Source: Oceaniglobus ichthyenteri (lineage in GTDB: Bacteria > Pseudomonadota > Alphaproteobacteria > Rhodobacterales > Rhodobacteraceae). From it: DNA of 64,000 nucleotides. Made by a program: the position numbers and the translations under genes. Position 1 is the first letter of the stretch. Each line of letters starts with the position of its first letter. Of the stretch, positions 19,687 to 27,746 are shown one piece after another. The notes beneath the pieces were generated by a model. It saw nothing but the letters and a program-made list of their open reading frames with translations, was not told the origin of the DNA and did not search any database. The DNA is taken from assembly GCF_003057885.1 (NCBI RefSeq), contig NZ_QAGK01000013.1:28899-92898 (forward strand), read 5' to 3'.

Positions 19687-19916
19687 CCATCGCCCCGGGT
19701 CAGGGCCATGATGTCATCGGTGCTCATCCCCTGGCCCGCATGGCCGCGAAACTGTGCGAACCGGCTGTGGGGCACGGTGGTATCGGCCGGTTTCAACACC
19801 ACATCGCCCGCCGCATTGCGCACAAAGTCGACCTTGCTGCCCGGTGTCAGGCCCAACAGGTCACGCACCGCCTTGGGGATGGTCACCTGGCCTTTGGTTG
19901 TCAGGGTTGCGCTCAT
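19683..19916 (-). CDS. AbrB/SpoVT-type antitoxin
   Basis: A protein of 77 aa with an N-terminal swapped-hairpin AbrB domain: L-T-T-K-G-Q-V-T-I-P-K-A-V-R-D-L-L-G-L-T-P-G-S-K-V is the standard family pattern. The C-terminal 30 residues would wrap the PIN toxin. It overlaps the toxin start by 4 nt and likely autoregulates the pair by binding its own promoter in the 200-bp gap before repA. Confidence 0.9.
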   Translation of the reverse strand: MSATLTTKGQVTIPKAVRDLLGLTPGSKVDFVRNAAGDVVLKPADTTVPHSRFAQFRGHAGQGMSTDDIMALTRGDG

Positions 19917-20038
19917 GGCTCACCTCGGTAAGGATTGGTTGTCACAAGGTATTACTTTGCCCTTCGAAAATCAACATCTGCCGCCGATGCGCCAAATTAT
20001 ACAATAAACGGTTGCGCGACTCGCCCGTCTGGCGCAAT

Positions 20039-20078
20039 AGTCACGGAAAGGCGCGGGGACACGCGTAAAACCGTGACT
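20039..20078. promoter_or_regulatory. Large interrupted inverted repeat upstream of repA
   Basis: Outer arms AGTCACGG (20039-20046) and CCGTGACT (20071-20078) are perfectly complementary; inside them are CGCG (20052-20055) and CGCG (20062-20065) around a six-base centre. The 40-bp element ends 39 bp before the repA start. In repABC plasmids the RepA/RepB complex represses its own promoter here, so this is the likely operator; it could also act as a partition site. Confidence 0.65.
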
Positions 20079-20117
20079 ACGTTTGCAAAAGACGGGCCGG
20101 AGCAGAGGGCAGATACC

Positions 20118-21305
20118 ATGGACGCAATGCGCGACCCCGAAAACCTGAACGCCGTGATCCGGCAACATGCCGAATGGCTGGCCGCGCAATTGCACGCCCA
20201 ACGCGAAAGCCTGTTCCCCCCCGATGCGTCAAAAGCCATGCGCACCTTTACCAGCGGTGAGGCGGCGGCGCTTTTGGGCGTGAATGACAGTTACCTGCGC
20301 AAGCTGCATCTTGAGGGGCGCGGCCCGGTGCCCGCCACCACGCCGGGCAATCGGCGCGCCTATTCCGTGCATGATATCAACGAGTTGCGCCAATTGTTAG
20401 AGAAAACCGCGCGCAAGCCCGGCGATTATCTGCCGGGGCGGCGCGACGGTGATCGCCTTCAGGTGATCGGCGTGATGAATTTCAAGGGCGGGTCGGGCAA
20501 AACCACCACCGCCGCCCATCTGGCGCAACGTCTGGCCCTGAAAGGATATCGCGTTCTGGGCATCGATCTTGATCCACAGGCCAGCTATACCGCCTTGCAC
20601 GGGGTGCAGCCGGAACTGGATCTGCCCGATGGCGGCACGCTCTATGATGCCATCCGATACGATTCGCCCTGCCCGATCGCGGATGTGATCCGCCCCACCT
20701 ATATTCCCGGCCTCGATCTGATTCCCGGAAACCTGGAATTGATGGAGTTCGAACACGAAACCCCCCGCGCCCTGGCCGAGAATCAGGCCGGGCTGTTTTT
20801 CTTCCGGATTCGCGATGCGATTGCCCAGGTCGAAGACAATTACGATGTTGTCGTGCTGGATTGTCCGCCGCAACTGGGCTTTCTCACCATGTCGGCCCTG
20901 TCGGCGGCCACCGGCGTTCTGGTCACGATTCACCCCGAAATGCTCGATGTGATGTCGATGAGCCAGTTCTTGCGCATGACCGCCGATCTGATGGATGTGA
21001 TCGCCGATTCCGGCGCGGATATGTCCCATGACTGGATGCGCTATTTGCTGACCCGGGTGGAGCCCACCGATGCGCCGCAAAACCGGATCACCGCGTTTTT
21101 GCGCACCATGTACGGCGACAAGGTGCTGAATGCGCCGATGTTGAAATCCACCGCGATTTCCGATGCCGGGCTGACAAAACAAACCCTGTACGAGGTCGAG
21201 CGCGGCGCCTTTACCCGCACCACCTATGACCGGGCAATTGAATCCCTGAACGCCGTGAATGATGAAATCGCGGCGCTGATCCAAAAAACATGGGGGCGCA
21301 CATGA
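20118..21305 (+). CDS. repA: Plasmid partitioning ATPase RepA (ParA family)
   Basis: A protein of 395 aa from ATG 20118 (GAGGG upstream). Residues about 43-65 form a MerR-like DNA-binding helix-turn-helix (T-S-G-E-A-A-A-L-L-G-V). The deviant Walker A box of ParA ATPases is at 121-130 (F-K-G-G-S-G-K-T-T), followed by G-I-D-L-D-P-Q-A-S and the Walker B strand V-V-L-D-C-P-P-Q-L. With RepB it segregates plasmid copies and represses the repABC promoter. The stop overlaps the repB start (ATGA, 21302-21305). The N-terminal DNA-binding extension is what separates RepA from small ParA proteins. Confidence 0.96.
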   Translation: MDAMRDPENLNAVIRQHAEWLAAQLHAQRESLFPPDASKAMRTFTSGEAAALLGVNDSYLRKLHLEGRGPVPATTPGNRRAYSVHDINELRQLLEKTARKPGDYLPGRRDGDRLQVIGVMNFKGGSGKTTTAAHLAQRLALKGYRVLGIDLDPQASYTALHGVQPELDLPDGGTLYDAIRYDSPCPIADVIRPTYIPGLDLIPGNLELMEFEHETPRALAENQAGLFFFRIRDAIAQVEDNYDVVVLDCPPQLGFLTMSALSAATGVLVTIHPEMLDVMSMSQFLRMTADLMDVIADSGADMSHDWMRYLLTRVEPTDAPQNRITAFLRTMYGDKVLNAPMLKSTAISDAGLTKQTLYEVERGAFTRTTYDRAIESLNAVNDEIAALIQKTWGRT

Positions 21306-22297
21306 GCGACAGTCGCAAGAAACGTCTTTCGATGCTGGATGGTCTGGCCTCGGCCGGGCCTGCGCCCACACCCGGCGCGATGATGCCCAGCAACCGCGCC
21401 CTGCGCTCGGCGCGCACGGCCGTCGATGGCCACCATGTGTGGGAACTTGATCCAGGCCTGATTGATGACACCCGCATCGCCGACCGTCTGAACCGTGATG
21501 ATGTGGACGATCTGCGCGATGCGATTGATGCCAACGGGCAAACCGTGCCGATTCTGGTGCGCCGCAATCCCGATAGCCCCGACCGCTATCTGTTGATTTA
21601 CGGGCGGCGGCGGCTTGAGGCGATTCGCACGTCAAAAACCGTCACCAAGGTGCGCGCCCTTGTCGCCGCGATGGATGATGATGCCGCCGTGCGCGCGCAA
21701 CTGTCCGAAAACATGGCTCGGCGCGATCTCAGCTTTATCGAAAAGGCGTTGTTTGCCCAACAATTGCTTGATGCCGGGTTCGGCACCCAAACCCAGATCG
21801 CCGAGGTTCTGACCGTGACCAAATCATCGGTTTCCATGGCCCTTGCCATCGTGGCGCGGGTCACCCCCGAATTGGTGCGCGCCATCGGCCCCGCCCATGG
21901 CGTCGGCCGCCCCCGCTGGGAAACCCTGGCCAATCAGATCGAATCCGCCGCCACCCCGATGGCGCGGCTGATCGAAATCGCCAGCGAAACCCACACCGAT
22001 CAGGCGATGCATGTGATCGAACATCCCGACGCGCCCGAAACCGATGCCTCGGTCGCGGCGTTCGATGCGGTTCTGGCCGCCACAACGCCCCCTGCCCCGC
22101 GCAAATCCAACCCCGACCGTACGGTGGTACAACGAAGCCTTAAATCCGGCGGGCTATCTGTTGGGAAATTGCGCAAAACCGATGCCGGTCTGCGGCTTGA
22201 TCTGGCGTCGGGGCCGTTTGCCGATTGGCTAGAACAACAGGCCGACGATGTGATCGCCGATTTGCACACCCGCTGGCAACAGCAGAACAAGACGTAA
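21302..22297 (+). CDS. repB: Plasmid partitioning protein RepB (ParB family)
   Basis: A protein of 331 aa. The ParB N-terminal nuclease-like domain covers about 50-140 (D-L-R-D-A-I-D-A-N-G-Q-T-V-P-I-L-V-R, then Y-G-R-R-R-L-E-A and S-E-N-M-A-R-R-D-L-S-F-I-E-K-A), followed by a helix-turn-helix (T-Q-T-Q-I-A-E-V-L-T-V-T-K-S-S-V-S-M) and a C-terminal dimerisation part. It binds parS; the two palindromes at 23623-23671 fit the GTT-N4-GC-N4-AAC pattern described for repABC parS sites. The start is set by the ATGA overlap with repA. The 172-bp gap to repC carries the predicted antisense RNA. Confidence 0.95.
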   Translation: MSDSRKKRLSMLDGLASAGPAPTPGAMMPSNRALRSARTAVDGHHVWELDPGLIDDTRIADRLNRDDVDDLRDAIDANGQTVPILVRRNPDSPDRYLLIYGRRRLEAIRTSKTVTKVRALVAAMDDDAAVRAQLSENMARRDLSFIEKALFAQQLLDAGFGTQTQIAEVLTVTKSSVSMALAIVARVTPELVRAIGPAHGVGRPRWETLANQIESAATPMARLIEIASETHTDQAMHVIEHPDAPETDASVAAFDAVLAATTPPAPRKSNPDRTVVQRSLKSGGLSVGKLRKTDAGLRLDLASGPFADWLEQQADDVIADLHTRWQQQNKT

Positions 22298-22333
22298 CCG
22301 CAACCAACAAGGAAAGGCACAAGCCGAACACAG

Positions 22334-22369
22334 AAAAAAGGTCCCGCAAGGCGACCGCCCCACGAGACC
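22334..22369 (-). terminator. Rho-independent terminator of the repB-repC antisense RNA
   Basis: On the minus strand a 30-nt stem-loop (arms GGTCTCGTGGGGC and GCCTTGCGGGACC, pairing with G-U wobbles) is followed directly by six T residues (22339-22334). On the plus strand the same hairpin is preceded by A residues and would not terminate, so it serves the antisense RNA. Confidence 0.75.
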
Positions 22370-22382
22370 CTTGTTGCCTAGC
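22334..22382 (-). ncRNA. Predicted counter-transcribed RNA (incompatibility RNA) of repABC
   Basis: In repABC plasmids a small antisense RNA encoded between repB and repC limits RepC synthesis and sets incompatibility. Here, reading the minus strand, a plausible promoter (22389-22417) is followed after about 50 nt by a strong hairpin and six T residues. The predicted length fits the 50-60 nt usual for this RNA. The 5' end is an estimate. Confidence 0.65.
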
Positions 22383-22388
22383 ATCTTC

Positions 22389-22417
22389 AAGGTAATGCCG
22401 GGGCCGCTCTATCGCAA
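22389..22417 (-). promoter_or_regulatory. Predicted promoter of the antisense RNA
   Basis: On the minus strand TTGCGA (22417-22412) and TACCTT (22394-22389) are separated by 17 bp. Matches to -35/-10 consensus are only moderate (4/6 and 3/6); the main support is position relative to the terminator. Confidence 0.4.
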
Positions 22418-22469
22418 GTCCTTAGTGATTCGCGGGCCGAACTTTTGTTGTCTGGCGTGATGAAAAATC

Positions 22470-23621
22470 ATGACTTACATTCCAATCACACCGTTTCGCG
22501 GAACGGTGGCCGATATCGGCTTGTCCATCGTCAGCGCCCGCCCTGCCCCGCCCGAAACCTCGGTCGACAAATGGGAATTGTTGCGCGATGTCACCACCGC
22601 GCGCACCGGTCTGGGCGTCAGTGATCGCGAACTTGCGGTGCTGCAGGTGTTGCTGTCGTTTTATCCGCACCGCGCCTTGTCCTCCCGCGACATCGTGGTG
22701 TTTCCGTCGAATGCATCAATTTGCGAGCGGCTGAATGGCATGCCCTGTTCCACCATGCGGCGGCGGTTGACGGGCCTTGTGCGCGCCGGTCTGATCACCC
22801 GGCGCGACAGCCCCAATGGCAAACGCTTTGCGCGCCGCCATGGCGATGGGGCGCAGGCGTTCGGGTTTGATTTGTCGCCACTGTTGCACCGCCACGATGA
22901 AATCTGCGCCCATGCCGAACAGGCGCGCACCGCAGAACAGGAACTGGCCCGCCTGCGCCAATCCATCAGCCTGATGCGCCGCGATCTGTCGGCCCTGATC
23001 ACCTATGGCCACAGCGTGCGCCCCGCCCTTGCCCTGTGGGATCAGGCCACCGATCTGGCCGCCCTCACCGCCCGCGCGATGCGGCGGCGTCTGACCTCAG
23101 AACATTTGCAACAGATCGCGGCGCAACTGTCCGCCACGCTGGCCGAAATTCGCACAGTACTGACTCCCGAAACATCGGAAATGGACACCAAAGCCATCCA
23201 GAATGAGCAGCACCATCAGAGGTCAGATAAAGATATATTTGTTTCTGACTCTTGCTTGGAGGAAAAGAAATCGCAGCAGCAGGATCAATCTGAATCCCCG
23301 GCTCTGCCTCTCGCCCTTGTGCTGCGCGCCTGTCCGCAGATTGCAGTATTTGGAAACCGCACGATCCGGCGTTGGTATGATCTGATTGCCGCGGCGGATG
23401 GGGTGTATCCGATGATGGGCGTGTCCGCCACCGCCTGGGCCGACGCAACCCGCGTCATGGGCGCGGAACAGGCCTCAATCGTCATCGCAGCAATGTTGGA
23501 ACGGATCGGGTCGATCAAATCGCCGGGGGGCTATCTGCGCCATCTGACCCGCCGGGCCGAAGAGGGGGCATTCACCTGTTCATCGATGATCAAAGCGTTA
23601 CTAAACCGTGCGCCGGTTTAA
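22470..23621 (+). CDS. repC: Replication initiator RepC
   Basis: A protein of 383 aa. The N-terminal winged-helix region (W-E-L-L-R-D-V-T-T-A-R-T-G-L-G-V-S-D-R-E-L-A-V-L-Q-V-L-L-S-F-Y-P, then S-N-A-S-I-C-E-R-L-N-G-M-P) is diagnostic of RepC. A hydrophilic, low-complexity linker (about 240-275, rich in Q, S, E, K) precedes the C-terminal domain (C-P-Q-I...W-Y-D-L-I-A-A-A). RepC initiates replication, usually acting on an origin within its own gene. The start at ATG 22470 is 172 bp after repB; synthesis is probably limited by the antisense RNA. Module order repA-repB-repC on one strand is canonical. Confidence 0.96.
   Translation: MTYIPITPFRGTVADIGLSIVSARPAPPETSVDKWELLRDVTTARTGLGVSDRELAVLQVLLSFYPHRALSSRDIVVFPSNASICERLNGMPCSTMRRRLTGLVRAGLITRRDSPNGKRFARRHGDGAQAFGFDLSPLLHRHDEICAHAEQARTAEQELARLRQSISLMRRDLSALITYGHSVRPALALWDQATDLAALTARAMRRRLTSEHLQQIAAQLSATLAEIRTVLTPETSEMDTKAIQNEQHHQRSDKDIFVSDSCLEEKKSQQQDQSESPALPLALVLRACPQIAVFGNRTIRRWYDLIAAADGVYPMMGVSATAWADATRVMGAEQASIVIAAMLERIGSIKSPGGYLRHLTRRAEEGAFTCSSMIKALLNRAPV
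23160..23300. other. Probable origin of replication (AT-rich tract inside repC)
   Basis: A clearly AT-richer stretch inside otherwise GC-rich repC (for example GATAAAGATATATTTGTTTC near 23226-23245) encodes the variable linker of RepC. In studied repABC plasmids the origin lies within the repC coding sequence at such a tract. The limits given are approximate. Confidence 0.5.
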
Positions 23622-23622
23622 C

Positions 23623-23640
23623 GGTTCACAGCTGTGAACC
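23623..23640. promoter_or_regulatory. parS site 1 (perfect 18-bp palindrome)
   Basis: GGTTCACAGCTGTGAACC is a perfect palindrome starting 2 bp after the repC stop. Its core GTTCACAGCTGTGAAC fits the GTT-N4-GC-N4-AAC pattern of repABC parS sites bound by RepB. The same 16-bp core recurs 33 bp downstream. Confidence 0.85.
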
Positions 23641-23655
23641 CCACCCAATCGCAAG

Positions 23656-23671
23656 GTTCACAGCTGTGAAC
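23656..23671. promoter_or_regulatory. parS site 2 (perfect 16-bp palindrome)
   Basis: GTTCACAGCTGTGAAC, identical to the core of site 1. Centre-to-centre spacing is 32 bp, about three helical turns, so RepB dimers on both sites would face the same side. It ends 5 bp before the stop codon of the convergent Ldh-family gene. Confidence 0.85.
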
Positions 23672-23676
23672 AAAAC

Positions 23677-24717
23677 TCAAGTTTGCAAAGGAACGTTCAA
23701 CGTTTCCGAAAGCTCGGCAAATGCGGCGGCTGTCACCGGATCAAGGGTAATCCCATTCGCCCGCCGTTCCCGCGCGACATCCCATTCCCGATCACCCGGC
23801 GCCATGACCCGAGTGTCAGGCCGGGCAGGGGAATTGCGCAGCAGGTCAAGATACCGGGTGATCCCGGCCTGCACCAATTCGGCCCCCGCAAACGCGCGTG
23901 GATCAAGGGCAATCACAAACGCCCCCAAGCCCCGCGGAGTAGAAAAATCAGGGCCACCCATCGGGGCAATATCGGGTGACAGTTTCATGCCGGTCAGTAC
24001 GGCTGACAAAATCTCGGCAACGCCCCCCAACCCTGCGCCTTTGAACCCGAATGCGCCGCCGAGGGGGGCAAGCATTTCGACCAGGTGTGGATCAATCGTA
24101 TCCACACCATTTTCATCGGATGCCACGCCTTGCGGCAATGGGGTGCCGGTGGAGCGGTAAAGCTCGACCCGGTTATAGGGGACGGCGCTTGTCGCCATAT
24201 CAAGCAGCCAGGGATCGCCCGACGTCGGGCAGGCGATGGACAGGGGGTTGGTGCCGTGAAACCGTTCAGCCCCGTCATGCAGACGCACGAAACTGTCGGA
24301 GTTGCAGGTGACAAGGGCCAGCATGCCCCGTTCGACGGCGCGCATGGCATAGGCACCCGCCGGGCCGAAATGTGAAGAATTGGTTATGCCAACGGCCCCC
24401 ACACCGGCCTCGGCCGCCAGATCGCAGGCGTGATCCATCGCCGCATAGGTGGCGCGCGCGCCTTGGGCGTTGTCGCCATCCAACATGCCCGATCCGGCGC
24501 GGGTGCGGGTGAAGGACACCTGCGGTGTCTTGTTCAGGCGCCCGCCCTGCAAGGCCTTGGCGTAATGGGGCAGCAGGCGCACGCCGTGGCTGTCAACGCC
24601 GTGTGTCGTGCCATGCAGGATCGAGGCGGTGCAATCGCGGGCCGTGGCGGCATCGGCCCCCACAGCCAGCAAGACAGAGTGGCAAAACGTGGCCAGGTTT
24701 TCAACGGATACGGACAT
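23677..24717 (-). CDS. Ldh-family NAD(P)H-dependent oxidoreductase (malate/L-lactate/2,3-diketogulonate reductase type)
   Basis: A protein of 346 aa from ATG 24717 (AGAGGT upstream). It belongs to the Ldh_2 fold, distinct from Rossmann dehydrogenases: catalytic-region H-G-V-D-S-H-G-V at about 39-46, S-S-H-F-G-P-A-G near 114, G-T-N-P-L-S-I near 155 and the K-G-A-G-L family segment. Members reduce 2-keto acids (malate, ureidoglycolate, 2,3-diketogulonate, delta-1-piperideine-2-carboxylate). It is 7 nt downstream of a TRAP transporter operon, as yiaK is beside yiaMNO, so the substrate is probably the organic or sugar acid that transporter imports. The exact substrate is unknown. Confidence 0.88.
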   Translation of the reverse strand: MSVSVENLATFCHSVLLAVGADAATARDCTASILHGTTHGVDSHGVRLLPHYAKALQGGRLNKTPQVSFTRTRAGSGMLDGDNAQGARATYAAMDHACDLAAEAGVGAVGITNSSHFGPAGAYAMRAVERGMLALVTCNSDSFVRLHDGAERFHGTNPLSIACPTSGDPWLLDMATSAVPYNRVELYRSTGTPLPQGVASDENGVDTIDPHLVEMLAPLGGAFGFKGAGLGGVAEILSAVLTGMKLSPDIAPMGGPDFSTPRGLGAFVIALDPRAFAGAELVQAGITRYLDLLRNSPARPDTRVMAPGDREWDVARERRANGITLDPVTAAAFAELSETLNVPLQT

Positions 24718-24724
24718 GGAACCT

Positions 24725-26005
24725 CTAACGGTAAATCAGGGTGGGCAACCACATGGTGATGCCGGGAATGAAGGTGACCAGCAACAGCACGATGACCAAG
24801 GGAATAAGAAATGGTGCGGTGCCGACAACACATTGTTCAAACGGAATTTTTGCAACCCGCGCCAGAACATACAGAACCATGCCAACGGGCGGCGTCAACA
24901 GCCCCAACATCAGGTTCAGCACCATGATCACCCCGAAATGCACCGGATCAATGCCCAGCGTCACGGCGATGGGCAACAGGACCGGCACCATGATGGTGAT
25001 TGCCGCGACGGTTTCCATGAAACAGCCAACCGCCAGCAGGATCAGGTTCATCAGGATCAGGATTACCCAAGGCCGGTCTGACACGGCCAACAGGCCGGCG
25101 GCAAACTGTTCGGGCACCCGGTTTGATGTGAGGATCCAGGCGAAAATCGCCGCAGCACCCACAACCAACAGCACCACGGCGGTGGTTTCGATTGTGTCAA
25201 AGCTGACCCGCAGGAACCGGGGCAGGGTGAGCGTGCGGTACACCACAAGCCCGAGAAACAGCGCCCAGGCACAGGCGGCCACGGCAGCCTCGGTCGGGGT
25301 AAAGGCGCCCGACAGGATGCCGCCAACGATGATCACCGGGGTCAGCAGCGACAGGAACGCGCGCTGAAACGTCGACCACAGAACCGACCAATAAAAGGTC
25401 TGATCGCGCCCGAACCCTTTGCGCCGGGCCATGATTGCAATCATGATCATCAGCGACAGCGCCATCATCAGGCCGGGAATGAACCCGGCAACGAACAATT
25501 GGCCAATGCTGGCCCCGGCAACAACGCCGTAAATCACCATCGGCAGGGATGGCGGAATGATCGGCCCGATGGTGGAGGAGGCGGCGGTGATACCGACGGC
25601 GAATTTCGCGTCGTATTTGGCATCGCGCATCGCCTTGATTTCAATCGCGCCAAGCCCGCCGGCATCGGCCACAGCCGCGCCCGACATGCCGGCAAAAATA
25701 ACCGAGGCGCCAACGTTCACATGGCCCAATCCGCCCTTCATCCAGCCAACCATGGCCAAGGCAAAGTTAAAGATGCGTTCGGTGATGCCCGCGGTGTTCA
25801 TCAGATTGCCGGCCAGAATGAAAAACGGCACGGCAAGCAACGGAAAACTGTCAACGCCGTTGATCATCCGGTGCGCCACCACCATTGGCGGCGGTGTGCC
25901 ATTGAAAATGAGAAAAATTGCCGAAGACCCGGCCAGGGCGACGGCCACGGGAATGCCGAAAACCAACATGCCGGCCAGCATTACGAAAAGCCAGATAATA
26001 TCCAA
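24725..26005 (-). CDS. TRAP transporter large permease, DctM family
   Basis: A protein of 426 aa with about 12 hydrophobic helices. Conserved DctM stretches include the N-terminal F-G-I-P-V-A-V-A-L, P-F-F-I-L-A-G-N-L-M-N, G-G-L-G-H-V-N-V-G-A-S-V-I-F-A-G-M-S-G-A-A-V-A-D and I-P-P-S-L-P-M. This is the sodium-coupled transport subunit. The start is TTG 26005, supported by AGGAG eight bases upstream that overlaps the dctQ stop region. With the DctQ and DctP partners it forms one complete TRAP system. Confidence 0.93.
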   Translation of the reverse strand: MDIIWLFVMLAGMLVFGIPVAVALAGSSAIFLIFNGTPPPMVVAHRMINGVDSFPLLAVPFFILAGNLMNTAGITERIFNFALAMVGWMKGGLGHVNVGASVIFAGMSGAAVADAGGLGAIEIKAMRDAKYDAKFAVGITAASSTIGPIIPPSLPMVIYGVVAGASIGQLFVAGFIPGLMMALSLMIMIAIMARRKGFGRDQTFYWSVLWSTFQRAFLSLLTPVIIVGGILSGAFTPTEAAVAACAWALFLGLVVYRTLTLPRFLRVSFDTIETTAVVLLVVGAAAIFAWILTSNRVPEQFAAGLLAVSDRPWVILILMNLILLAVGCFMETVAAITIMVPVLLPIAVTLGIDPVHFGVIMVLNLMLGLLTPPVGMVLYVLARVAKIPFEQCVVGTAPFLIPLVIVLLLVTFIPGITMWLPTLIYR

Positions 26006-26016
26006 AGCGGGCGCTC

Positions 26017-26586
26017 CTAGTCGATGGCGCGGATTTGATCCGCGTGTAATTCAGGATCGATCAATTTGCTGGTGCCACTGCGCAGATGCCGCCATGTGTT
26101 CCAGGCGGAATACAGGGCCATACAGACAAACGCGGCGGTCACGATCCAATAGATCGTCGATTTTGGAATATCGAGAGACACCATCATCTGTCGGGTGCGC
26201 CCGGCGATTTGCGCGCTGAACACCGCCAGCATGATGAAAAATCCGGTGGTTGTGATATCGATCACCGCCTGGGCGATGCGCCGCCCGGTGCGCGGAATCC
26301 AGCGATACAAAAATTCAACCGCGATATGGCTTTGTTTTCGGGTCGCCATGATCGAGCCGATGAAGGTGACGCCGATCAACAGAAACCTTGCGATTTCTTC
26401 TGTCCAGGCGATGGAATCATTCAGGATGTAGCGGGTAAAGAACTGAAGAAAAACGACAAACGCCAGCACCCAGAACAGGATCAGAACGATCGCATCATCC
26501 CATGTCTGGTCGGACAGGTCGATTTGTTCTTCTTCCAGGGTGATGGGCGCCGTCACTTCGGGTTCAGACGAATCGTGTCTGGCCAT
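26017..26586 (-). CDS. TRAP transporter small permease, DctQ family
   Basis: A protein of 189 aa with four membrane helices and an acidic N-terminal tail. Family features: W-T-E-E-I-A-R-F-L-L-I-G-V-T-F-I-G-S and the following charged loop R-K-Q-S-H-I-A-V-E-F. It lies between dctP and dctM in one operon with an AAAGGAA ribosome-binding site, and joins DctM in the membrane. Confidence 0.9.
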   Translation of the reverse strand: MARHDSSEPEVTAPITLEEEQIDLSDQTWDDAIVLILFWVLAFVVFLQFFTRYILNDSIAWTEEIARFLLIGVTFIGSIMATRKQSHIAVEFLYRWIPRTGRRIAQAVIDITTTGFFIMLAVFSAQIAGRTRQMMVSLDIPKSTIYWIVTAAFVCMALYSAWNTWRHLRSGTSKLIDPELHADQIRAID

Positions 26587-26642
26587 GGCATTTCCTTTGG
26601 GGGCAGGGGTGCAGGCGGGCGGATGGCCCGCCTGCGGTTGGC

Positions 26643-27623
26643 TTATTGGATGGCTTGCAGCCGATCATAGGTTTCCTGATCCCAGGTTGCCATGTCGCCA
26701 TTGTGCAGCTTTTTCACCGCTTCGATGAACGGGCCACGGTCAACTTCGTTGACTTGCACGCCTTCACCGCGGAACCATTCGGCCAATTCGCCTTCGGCCT
26801 TGATGATGGCATCGGTGGCGCAAACAGCGGTGTCTTTGGTGACCTGGGTCAGGGCCTGTTGATCGGCCTCGTCCATGGAATTCCAGGCGGGGCCGCCAAC
26901 GATGGTCAGCAACGCATCGGTGATATGCCCGGTGAGGTTGATATCGCTTTGTACCTCATAGAACTTTTTCGCCTGAATCGTGGGCAGGGGGTTTTCCTGT
27001 GCGTCCACGGTGCCCTGTTGCAGCGCCAGATATACCTCGGCAAAGGCGATGGGGGCAGGGTTTGCATCAACCGCTTCGGGGAACATCATGTAAAGCGGGG
27101 CGTTCGGCACCCGGATTTTGACGCCTTTCATATCTTCGGGCGTCAGAATCGGTTTGTTCGACGACACATGGCGCGCGCCATAATACGTCATCGCGGTGAT
27201 GCGGTGATCGGTGGCATCGGTATAGGCTTGCGACATTTCGGTAAACAGATCGGAGTTGCGGAATTTATCCCAGTGATCGTAATCACGGAACATGAACGGC
27301 GCGCCGCCAATCGCGATCGGGCCATAGGAGCGGCCTGCAAACAACTGACCTGTATAGATAATATCGACGGTGCCAAACCCGAGGCCCTCGTTGATATCCA
27401 CCTCTTTACCCAGCGACGAGGCGGGGAACACTTCGATGCCATAGCGCCCTTCGGTGGCGTCCATCAGCAGATCGTTCGCGGCCACGGCGCAGGTGTGATA
27501 CGGTTCGCTCGACTCATAGACATGGGCCCATTTCAGTTTGGTTTCTGCCGCCGCCATGGCAGGCAAAAGGCCCAGAACGGCAATCGCCGAGGCAGTCGCG
27601 AAAAGTGTGGTCTTGGTATTCAT
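26643..27623 (-). CDS. TRAP transporter substrate-binding protein, DctP family
   Basis: A protein of 326 aa with a signal peptide (1-26, ending M-A-A-A-E) and a strong GGAGGA ribosome-binding site. The DctP fold is shown by the E-V-F-P-A-S-S-L-G-K-E-V-D segment, G-A-P-F-M-F-R-D-Y and M-K-G-V-K-I-R-V-P-N-A-P; the Arg in the last motif normally pairs with the substrate carboxylate, so the ligand is probably an organic or sugar acid. First gene of the operon dctP-dctQ-dctM-ldh. Confidence 0.93.
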   Translation of the reverse strand: MNTKTTLFATASAIAVLGLLPAMAAAETKLKWAHVYESSEPYHTCAVAANDLLMDATEGRYGIEVFPASSLGKEVDINEGLGFGTVDIIYTGQLFAGRSYGPIAIGGAPFMFRDYDHWDKFRNSDLFTEMSQAYTDATDHRITAMTYYGARHVSSNKPILTPEDMKGVKIRVPNAPLYMMFPEAVDANPAPIAFAEVYLALQQGTVDAQENPLPTIQAKKFYEVQSDINLTGHITDALLTIVGGPAWNSMDEADQQALTQVTKDTAVCATDAIIKAEGELAEWFRGEGVQVNEVDRGPFIEAVKKLHNGDMATWDQETYDRLQAIQ

Positions 27624-27746
27624 AGTGTCCTCCGTTGGATGTCGCGGTCATGTTAATCGGCTGCCGCGCTTATGAATTTAGTTTATGTGTTACGTCGGGT
27701 GAGGCAAGGAATCATTGGTTAATGTTGCGTTTTTTGTCGGATCGGA

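Noticed and set aside
20397..21635. Open frame of 412 codons on the minus strand over repA and repB
   Set aside because: Antisense to two certain genes with matching motifs; composition is that of a shadow frame.
24430..26219. Several plus-strand frames over the TRAP transporter operon
   Set aside because: All antisense to dctP, dctQ and dctM genes that have clear membrane and binding-protein signatures; none has a ribosome-binding site.
23677..27623. Treating the first TRAP operon as part of repABC function
   Set aside because: It is on the opposite strand and converges on the parS sites; it is simply the next module of the replicon.
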